Shown one piece after another: positions 38,501-42,666 of a stretch of DNA of 42,666 nt. The notes beneath the pieces are model-generated. The model was given only the letters and a program-made list of their open reading frames with translations, had not been told where the DNA came from and searched no databases. Each line of letters opens with the position of its first letter. Position 1 is the stretch's first letter. Made by a program: the position numbers and the translations under genes. The DNA is taken from contig NW_014577837.1 in NCBI RefSeq assembly GCF_000485595.1, positions 66,169 to 108,834 of the forward strand, in the 5' to 3' direction. This DNA is from Priapulus caudatus (Eukaryota > Priapulida > Priapulimorpha > Priapulimorphida > Priapulidae).

Positions 38501-41198
38501 TCTGTTAACAACTACCAAGCATTTGCATTTGCTGCGCGCAGCATGCAATCTATAATCGACGATCGCGCCCATAGGAGTAGTAAGAACAGCTGTCCAACAT
38601 GTCATTTGAACATATTGCACATGATCGCACATTGCGACAAATATGCATTGATTACAATGGAACCAATCACGATGAGGCTTAAATAGCCCTGGTCTCGCCG
38701 TGTGTTGTATCTGGTGGCGATGCAGGAGGGCTGAGTAGCTCGCTGCTGATTGGTCTGATTGGTTGTAAAAAAACGGCGAACGTGAATTGTAATAATATTA
38801 TTAATTGGAAGCTGGGTTTCTGAAAAAAAATCTCTTTAAGAGTGATAACGATTTGAAGTGATGTTACACTATCAAGTAGCAAGGTAAGCCTAGATACAAT
38901 ATGTAACCCAACCAGAGGCAGGGGATAGGGTTAACAGCCTCCTATCCTTTTCCTGCGGTAGAATGCCGGCAAGTGAATCACTCGGCCGGGTTTGCTGGGT
39001 GCAGTTTCAGAGACTAGAATTCCAAACGGTTATATTTCGCAACACGAACCTTTCTCCGCTATCTGAACGTACTATGTTCGCGAATACTCTGCTATTAAAC
39101 TAATATAACCTAGTTACAAAATTCGAAGGTACGAGGCGGCGAATATACTGGGAGCGCCATTTCTGGTGACCTGTGACGGTACTTTCGGTTTGCAGTAGCG
39201 ATTCAACCGACAATCCGTGAGGGCGCTGGCCCCGTTTGCGATGGCTATGCGGCATTTGGGAAAGGCTGTACGTCACAGGCGTCAACAGAAAATGGCGCCT
39301 CAGATATTCGCCCGCTCGTCATTCGAATTTTGTAACAGGGTTATATTAGTTTAATACAAGGGATATTGCGAGATACACTAGTAAGTTCCCAAATAGCGGG
39401 GAAAAGGTTCGTGTGAGAATAAACCCGTTTTGGAAGTTACTAGGTCTCTGAAAACGCACCAGCCAAACCAGCCCGAGTGATCACTCGGGCATTCCGCCGC
39501 AGATAAAGGATAGGGAGACTTTGTACACCTATCCTTCTTGGCGTCTTGGGTTACATTATTTATCTATGTAAAAGCCATGTAAGAAGGGGACGGTAGGTTT
39601 TTTTTTCGTGCCAATAGCGGCGTACGGGCCGGCATCTCGCAGCACTAGCTGTAGTACTATGAGGCCCGTCGGGGCTTGTGCGCAGGACTAGTAGCACATT
39701 GAGCGCATAGCTTGTAATCTAAGCGAATGTCGGACTGGTCTTAACAAAAATTTATCCCAAACGCAAGGAATGGACGGGTTTTAACTTACTTACTATCAAC
39801 ATGGACATCTTGCACCATTTTTTGAACACTTTCCAACTTATCCACCAGGTATTTATGCTGTTATCTCCTCAAAGTAAGATTATGAAATTATATTTCAAAA
39901 TCATGTGGCGTGCACGCGTTTATGGTCACCGGATTGTTGGCAAAACGCAAGGCGAGCGGGTGCTGGTGAACAGGGTGCATGTATGTCTTAACGGGCCGGG
40001 TGTGGATAAACCTCGCCCTGATGCGCCAATGTGCGCACATCGGCCTTGGAGCACAACAGGAACACCCACCGTTAATAATACATGACCCTTGTCACGCACC
40101 GCTGGCCTTGCTGTTTTGCCACATATCCAGGTGACAATCTACGCGTTGCGCACGCACATGATTTGGAAATTATTTCGATAAGTGGCTTACTTTGATGATA
40201 ACAGGCATAAATACCCTGGTTGTAAGTTTGTGGAAAGTGCTTCAAAAAGATAGGTGGAGAATGTCCATGGTGATAGATACAAGTTGCTTAAAAGAAGCCG
40301 ATCATTTTGCGTTTTGGGATTTGGAAATGTTTGTTAAGACCAGTCCGACCATTTGCTTAGATTACGCTATGCGCTCATGTGCTATAGCCCCACTGCGGCA
40401 GCAATTCGCAGGGCTATCAGGTACTAAGCTATCGGCAGCCATTGCATTTTGCATGCGATTCTCACGAAATTTCAATGAACCCCGTTCTGTCCCAATAACC
40501 ATCACCAAAATATAAAAAAGGTTATATGGGACAGAATTATTCGGTCTATAGTTACTAGAGCTACCGGGGATTAGTCTTTGGACGTGGATATTCGTCCGAG
40601 CATCGGACACCTGTTCGTATGCGCTATTCGTCCGAGCAGTTGCTGCGCATGCGCTGTTCATGTTGTATTACATAAATGTAATATAATGCTAGTCTAGGGA
40701 GCCGCCTACTCTCCAACCTAACTCTAATACTAATTCCACTAATTATTTAACTCTAACCTAACTCTAATACTAACCACAATCTAAACCTACCACCAAGGCA
40801 AAAAGCCTAAAGCGTCTAGATTTTAAAATTGGCTGGGGGGAAACCCCCCACACCCCCCTTCACACTTCCTATCTCCGGCACTAGAGGCCGTGGGCCTGCG
40901 GCACGCTACATCAACAACTGCTCGGACGAATAGCGCATACGAACAGGTGTCCGATGCTCGGACGAATATCCACGTCGTTAGTCTTTTCCGTTCGATTCCC
41001 CCCAAAAAATCCGTCACGAAAAATAACAAATGTCCGTAACTGTTGGTTTACACTTAAAAGTACGAATAAAGAAGCGGTATCAGATAAGGCATCTCCGAAT
41101 TACTTTACCTCTTTTACAGATAGAAATTCTAGCAAGGGAAACACCAAATGCCGGTCCAAATATTGCCCCATACGGGTAGTGAGATCAAACTCCGCCAT
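20384..41198 (-). CDS. EIF3E: eIF3 subunit e (EIF3E/INT6), 12 exons
   Basis: Exons in transcript order: 41109-41198, 36562-36679, 36142-36259, 29988-30030, 29775-29879, 29052-29177, 27437-27561, 26823-26940, 26593-26694, 21434-21543, 21033-21135 and 20384-20518. All phases close, giving about 431 residues against about 445 for the human protein. eIF3e is a core subunit of translation initiation factor 3, which bridges the 40S ribosome and eIF4G. Its C-terminal PCI domain (exons 7-12) mediates assembly. Signatures include [100 protein letters not shown] and [20 protein letters not shown]. The usual acidic NW..QD..FY-type end was not found. Exons 2-3 are also present as damaged copies at 33393-33530 and 32921-33063. 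Confidence 0.94.
21033..21135 (-). CDS. EIF3E: EIF3E exon 11 (PCI)
   Basis: Completes a split Lys, then [20 protein letters not shown] and [14 protein letters not shown]. The donor is GTGAGT. This is the winged-helix part of the PCI domain. Confidence 0.95.
21434..21543 (-). CDS. EIF3E: EIF3E exon 10 (PCI)
   Basis: [20 protein letters not shown] followed by [16 protein letters not shown] and AA of a split codon. It has acceptor CCGCAG and donor GTGAGA. Confidence 0.95.
21544..22021. other. EIF3E intron, no recognised element
   Basis: AT-rich intron sequence with no repeats recognised. Confidence 0.5.
22022..22520 (+). repeat. R2 dispersed repeat, copy 2
   Basis: Collinear with 7370-7845: TTTATTGA, AATCACACGTTTTA, GAATTTTTATGTAAAAA, TTTTGGATATTTCTCAATTA. 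It ends AAATATCC.TTTATACAT. Confidence 0.8.
22745..23011. repeat. Local direct duplication
   Basis: CGTTCCGGCAGTACCC.GGG followed by GACATAGACCCTAT occurs at about 22839-22874 and again at about 22976-23011. The region before it is rich in CGCCTACTCC motifs. Confidence 0.7.
23114..23491. mobile_element. 378-bp hAT-like MITE
   Basis: Perfect 13-bp TIRs, CAGAGATGCCAAC at 23114-23126 and its complement at 23479-23491. The flanks carry CATCAG direct repeats (23108-23113, 23492-23497). It contains an internal GGGGCATGCCCC palindrome. CAGAG-type TIRs resemble hAT elements, though the visible duplication is 6 rather than 8 bases. Confidence 0.75.
23498..24429. other. EIF3E intron, decayed repeats
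   Basis: ATTCGATTCGATT and GATTTGATCCGATTCG motifs near 23970-24035 resemble the terminal region of the element at 27680-28825. Nothing coding. Confidence 0.4.
24430..24915. mobile_element. hAT-like end remnants
   Basis: CAGGGGTCGAAATTAGTGG at 24430 and CAGCGTTCGAAATTAGTTCC at 24902 are direct copies of a hAT-type terminus. The segment 24780-24820 (AAAAAATACACGGGAGCGGC) recurs in related form at 30903. The 153-codon minus-strand ORF across the region looks spurious. Confidence 0.35.
24916..26592. other. EIF3E intron, low-copy or decayed repeats
   Basis: It contains a GGCTCGACAAACCCGC and TTGCCTGTTCGGGCAAGCAAG hairpin near 25565-25665. A CTCTCGTAA...TTACGAGAGCT inverted pair lies near 26050-26120, and ATATCGATATCGG motifs near 26250. 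No gene seen. Confidence 0.4.
26593..26694 (-). CDS. EIF3E: EIF3E exon 9
   Basis: 34 codons, [20 protein letters not shown] then [14 protein letters not shown]. It has acceptor TTGTTACAG, donor GTACGT and phase 0. Confidence 0.96.
26823..26940 (-). CDS. EIF3E: EIF3E exon 8 (GC donor)
   Basis: Completes a split Gln, then [39 protein letters not shown]. The 5' splice site is CAG followed by GCAAGT, a textbook GC donor. It is three residues shorter than human eIF3e just after ITNK (the DVRK region), with the frame intact. Confidence 0.95.
27437..27561 (-). CDS. EIF3E: EIF3E exon 7
   Basis: [41 protein letters not shown] and a split Gln. It has acceptor TCTTGCAG and donor GTGAGT. Confidence 0.96.
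27680..28825. mobile_element. 1.15-kb non-autonomous hAT-like element
   Basis: The ends are TAGGGCTGTAACGAT and, inverted, TAGGGTTGTAACGATTCA. Both are followed by tracts of AATCGAATCG type. Flanking 8-mers CCAAGTAG (27672-27679) and CCGAGCAG (28826-28833) match at 6 of 8 positions, as expected of an aged 8-bp target duplication. The interior is AT-rich with no transposase. Confidence 0.7.
29052..29177 (-). CDS. EIF3E: EIF3E exon 6
   Basis: 42 codons, [42 protein letters not shown]. It has donor GTGAGT; the acceptor TCTGTAAAG is somewhat weak. Confidence 0.95.
29349..29744. mobile_element. 396-bp MITE with about 36-bp TIRs
   Basis: Terminal inverted repeats begin CACCATGAACTGGAATA on the left and CACTATGAACTGGAATA on the complement of the right end. 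They continue into GATAAAACACAGACT. A TGA trinucleotide flanks both sides (29346-29348, 29745-29747), a possible 3-bp target duplication. A diverged copy lies at 18785-19089. Confidence 0.75.
29775..29879 (-). CDS. EIF3E: EIF3E exon 5
   Basis: 35 codons, [35 protein letters not shown]. It has acceptor TTCACAG and donor GTATGT. Confidence 0.95.
29988..30030 (-). CDS. EIF3E: EIF3E exon 4 (43-nt mini-exon)
   Basis: Completes a split Arg, then [14 protein letters not shown]. It has acceptor CTTTGCAG and donor GTAAGG. At 43 bases it is the shortest exon found and too short for ORF scans. Its phase links exon 3 (ends CG) to exon 5 (phase 0). Confidence 0.93.
30145..30805 (-). mobile_element. R1-related repeat, reverse orientation
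   Basis: On the minus strand it begins TTTTTAGCTCACCTTGAC, forms a hairpin with GTCAAGCTGAGCT, and runs into GTCCGTCCGTCCGTCAAC. This is the same architecture as the R1 head (hairpin then GTCC run then GTCAAC). The far boundary is uncertain. Confidence 0.6.
30897..30970. repeat. GC-rich dispersed hairpin motif
   Basis: GAAAAAATACACGGGGCGGC followed by GGGCGATTTCGCCC, a hairpin. It resembles the segment at 24780-24820 and the GTCGCCCTGGAAA parts of the 32.8-kb and 36.0-kb blocks. Confidence 0.5.
31172..32099. mobile_element. Inverted-repeat element carrying a nested hAT MITE
   Basis: 26-bp arms at 31172-31197 and 32074-32099 match at 25 of 26 positions (core TCAAGAGTAGATAATATAAC). Without the nested insertion at 31290-31966 plus its 8-bp duplication, the element would be about 243 bases. 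A similar AGTAGATAATA pair occurs near 11430. Confidence 0.7.
31290..31966. mobile_element. 677-bp non-autonomous hAT element
   Basis: TIRs CAGGCCTCGAATTAA and, inverted, CAGGGCTCGAATTAA. It is flanked by a perfect 8-bp target duplication CCTCAGCT (31282-31289 and 31967-31974). CAGG termini plus an 8-bp TSD are diagnostic of the hAT superfamily. The interior has GGGCAYC.AGGCAA-type and GCCGTCGGT-type subrepeats and no transposase. Confidence 0.9.
32120..32390. repeat. GTGC-rich minisatellite
   Basis: Repeated TGCCTGCGGGCGTGCTTGCG and related units. His/Arg/Thr- or Cys/Ala-rich ORFs on both strands are composition artefacts. Confidence 0.9.
32921..33063 (-). pseudogene. Damaged copy of EIF3E exon 3
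   Basis: Aligns with 36142-36259 but has about 25 extra bases spread over the exon, destroying the frame. Flanking splice sites are partly recognisable. Probably erroneous sequence rather than an aged pseudo-exon, because changes are nearly all insertions. Confidence 0.8.
33393..33530 (-). pseudogene. Damaged copy of EIF3E exon 2
   Basis: Aligns with 36562-36679 but with about 20 extra bases. The donor GTAACC is kept, but the acceptor side is altered. The reading frame is lost. Confidence 0.8.
34920..35183 (+). pseudogene. LINE reverse-transcriptase 3' end fragment
   Basis: The frame ending at TAG 35181-35183 reads [37 protein letters not shown] and LQWLGRL. The RTG.GRC...KWG and C.C...QTM.H....CPL pattern is the C-terminal end of non-LTR (Jockey/CR1-like) ORF2 proteins. 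Only about 85 residues remain. The duplicate in block B (about 38050-38325) is frameshifted. Confidence 0.7.
36142..36259 (-). CDS. EIF3E: EIF3E exon 3
   Basis: Completes a split Ala, then [38 protein letters not shown] and CG of a split Arg. It has acceptor CATTGCAG and donor GTACGC. 118 bases. Confidence 0.95.
36562..36679 (-). CDS. EIF3E: EIF3E exon 2
   Basis: [39 protein letters not shown] and one base of a split Ala. It has acceptor ACATGTAG and donor GTAACC. Confidence 0.95.
38900..39556. repeat. Large imperfect palindrome (about 290-bp arms)
   Basis: The left arm 38900-39190 (the end of block B plus 110 bases) is the reverse complement of 39262-39556. Pairs include AATATAACC/GGTTATATT, GCGCCATTTTCTG and ATGTAACCCA/TGGGTTACAT. 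The loop is about 70 bases. Arms differ by substitutions and indels. Could be a foldback transposon or a sequencing hairpin chimera. Confidence 0.8.
39693..40383. mobile_element. Foldback element, about 190-bp arms
   Basis: 39693-39878 and 40186-40383 are inverted copies (GAGCGCATAGC, GGACTGGTCTTAACAAA, CATGGACAT, GGTATTTATGC). About 300 bases lie between. The two ORFs here (39801-40085 and 40192-40515) fall mostly in the arms and have no recognisable product. Confidence 0.75.
40580..40977. mobile_element. 398-bp MULE-like MITE, 62-bp perfect TIRs, 9-bp TSD
   Basis: Arms 40581-40642 and 40915-40976 are perfect inverted copies starting GACGTGGATATTCGTCCGAG. Each arm contains ATTCGTCCGAGCA twice. 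The target duplication TTAGTCTTT lies at 40571-40579 and 40978-40986. Long TIRs with a 9-bp duplication fit Mutator-like elements. Identical arms suggest a recent insertion. Confidence 0.9.
41109..41198 (-). CDS. EIF3E: EIF3E exon 1 (start codon)
   Basis: 30 codons, [30 protein letters not shown], phase 0. It has donor GTAAAG. The start is ATG at 41196-41198 with context GCAATGG and matches the family N terminus MAEYDLTTRI. Confidence 0.97.
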
Positions 41199-41229
41199 TG
41201 CAACACTCGTGTGACAGAATAACGTGGTT

Positions 41230-41239
41230 TCTCGCGAGA
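41230..41239 (-). promoter_or_regulatory. TCTCGCGAGA promoter motif
   Basis: A perfect 10-bp palindrome 32 bases upstream of the EIF3E start codon. This CGCG element is known from TATA-less housekeeping promoters in animals (BANP-bound in mammals). Its position inside the 5' UTR or core promoter fits. Confidence 0.65.
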
Positions 41240-41574
41240 TCTACGCCGTCAAAAGCAAAGAGCATGAGCTTGACACAACTAAAATAAAAAATTTGCATTT
41301 TATAATGTAAAACTTGTGCCTATTAATATAAATATATTTCTTTTTTAACTTTAATTATGTTTGCATGATAGACATGTTTTAATGTTTAGCGGACGTGGCC
41401 CGGAACCAGATCCATGGCGTGATGACGTCACTATTGTGCATTAGTAAACGAGAAATTTACATCTGAGAACGTTTTAGTATGCCTATGTTGTCACTTACAT
41501 AATCTAGGCACAATATTCTCGTTTCATTCTATTTTACATTAGTGCGTATTTTTTTCGGTAGCGTCCGCGTGGAC

Positions 41575-41760
41575 ATGGATCAAACTAGTGAAGGAACCTC
41601 TACTCTGGGTTCTTCTACTACTACTACTAGTACTAGTACTAGTAGTAGTAGTAGTACTAGTACTAGTAGTAGGCCTACTACGCTCAGCGACCACATGATA
41701 AACAGTGCCGAAAAGAAGGAACCAGCGATTGATGCCATTGATGGTGATGGTCACTTTTAA
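41575..41760 (+). CDS. Short Ser/Thr-rich ORF divergent from EIF3E (doubtful)
   Basis: ATG at 41575 reads MDQTSEGTSTLGSS, then a Ser/Thr run made by TACTAG repeats, then SDHMINSAEKKEPAIDAIDG to TAA at 41758-41760. No family recognised. It may be the first exon of a divergent gene sharing the EIF3E promoter, or a chance frame over a microsatellite. Confidence 0.2.
   Translation: MDQTSEGTSTLGSSTTTTSTSTSSSSSTSTSSRPTTLSDHMINSAEKKEPAIDAIDGDGHF
41614..41673. repeat. (TAC/TAG)n microsatellite
   Basis: ACTACTAGTACTAGTAGTAG-type runs, self-complementary because of the ACTAGT core. Confidence 0.9.
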
Positions 41761-41887
41761 ATTATTCATTAATGTACTGTACTCGAACCGGATAACTAAT
41801 ATAGTTCATGGTCCAATTAAGTGACTCTGAGTCTAACGACTCTGAGATGGAAGTCACAATATTACGCGAGAGATAGGACCTACTCAC

Positions 41888-41957
41888 CTAGTACTAGTAG
41901 TAGTAGTTGTAGTAGTACTAGTACTACTAGTACTAGTAGTAGTAGTAGCTCTAGTAC
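41888..41957. repeat. (TAC/TAG)n microsatellite, second tract
   Basis: The same ACTAGT-based repeat about 215 bases further on. Both tracts can fold on themselves. Confidence 0.9.
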
Positions 41958-42666
41958 AGGCTTTCATTTTTAAGGGGCGCGATCGCGCTCGCGCTCCACC
42001 GCGTACCATAAATTGTGCCATGGTGCGTGCATCATCGCGCCTCATAAAAGTGGTTGAAATCGCGCACCAAAAGTCTGTGTATTATGTGAAATAGCGCTCC
42101 ATTTTACAGGGATGAGAATCTTCCGCGGATCCGCGGAAATCCGCGGATTTCACAGTCCCAGGGTCGATTTTGTGAAACGTCTAAATCCGTTGAGAGGAAA
42201 TTTTAGGGGGGTTAGAATGTACAAATTTTCATTTTACAGTCCAACAGCCTACTAACAGTACCTTCATTTAATAACATTGTAATATAGTTTGCTTAACAAT
42301 ATAGACACGGCTTAGTTCACTGTTTGAGATTGTCAGACGTTGGCCAGTGTGTGCGTTTATTTGACGCTGCAAGCGTGTGTGTGTGTATGCCGCGCGGCTA
42401 CGCAGGCCGTATATATAGTACGCGATCGATCGATCATGTACATCAAAAGCTGCCGCGTCACGCGTGGCCTTGAGGCTAGTTTTCCCTGTCCATAGAGCTG
42501 TCAATGTTGCAATGGATCGCGAGCCCTGACTGGAGTATCTATTCTAGCCCAACTCTAGCCAATGAGAATGCAGCTTTCATACACCCTTCGTCGTATTAGT
42601 CAGGTTCACTATGTCAATAAATTTAATTTCGTTCAGAATTATGGTAGATTAGCAAACCTATGCATT
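41958..42666. other. Upstream flank, no gene seen
   Basis: GC-rich palindromic patches (GGCGCGATCGCGC near 41977, CCGCGGATCCGCGG near 42123, GCGATCGATCGATC near 42422) and short GTGT runs. No exon recognised. Confidence 0.5.

Larger units (their letters stand above)
35842..39078. repeat. 3.2-kb direct repeat, block B
   Basis: Second copy of the block, holding the intact EIF3E exons 2 and 3. Its first part (35842-37100) looks cleaner than the matching part of A. Its second part has extra bases relative to A and breaks the LINE frame. Confidence 0.9.

Overview
The window is animal nuclear DNA: multi-exon genes with GT-AG introns, long introns full of decayed repeats, microsatellites and one 577-base run of N. 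Two conserved genes can be reconstructed exon by exon. The kinesin exons read most like those of invertebrate deuterostomes such as sea urchins. That placement rests on recalled family resemblance, so the species is not identified.

Left part (1-15.8 kb, plus strand): bases 1-432 are a 12-copy 36-bp tandem repeat inside an open Arg/Ser-rich frame that ends at 520. From 2196 to 15043 lie eleven exons of a kinesin-1 heavy chain (KIF5/KHC). They cover about 516 residues: stalk coiled coils, light-chain-binding region, cargo/tail region and the C-terminal autoinhibitory IAK-type motif, here with Val for Ile. The motor domain and first part of the stalk are not in the window. The introns carry three or four copies of a ~1.1-kb repeat (called R1 here) with a hairpin-forming head, a tRNA-like segment and short TTAGGG-like runs. 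They also hold a SINE, microsatellites and nested MITEs.

Middle (15.8-20.3 kb): a convergent intergenic region with no gene I can support.

Right part (20.3-41.2 kb, minus strand): twelve exons of EIF3E (eIF3 subunit e/INT6), from the ATG at 41198 to a splice donor at 20384. They give about 431 of an expected ~445 residues, with every splice phase consistent; the last few codons were not located. One intron uses a GC donor. Exons 2 and 3 lie in a 3.2-kb block (35842-39078) that is directly repeated next door (32577-35841). The exon copies in the first block are riddled with small insertions, which looks like an assembly or read-error artefact.

The EIF3E introns and upstream flank hold many DNA-transposon remnants: hAT-like elements (31290-31966, 27680-28825, 23114-23491), a 9-bp-TSD element with 62-bp perfect inverted repeats (40580-40977), a long palindrome (38900-39556) and a foldback element (39693-40383). 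The EIF3E start codon has a TCTCGCGAGA promoter motif just upstream.

No operon-like or prokaryotic system is present. The most interesting signals are the in-frame duplicated 3' splice site in the kinesin gene, the exon-bearing tandem block in EIF3E, and the dense nest of inverted-repeat elements.
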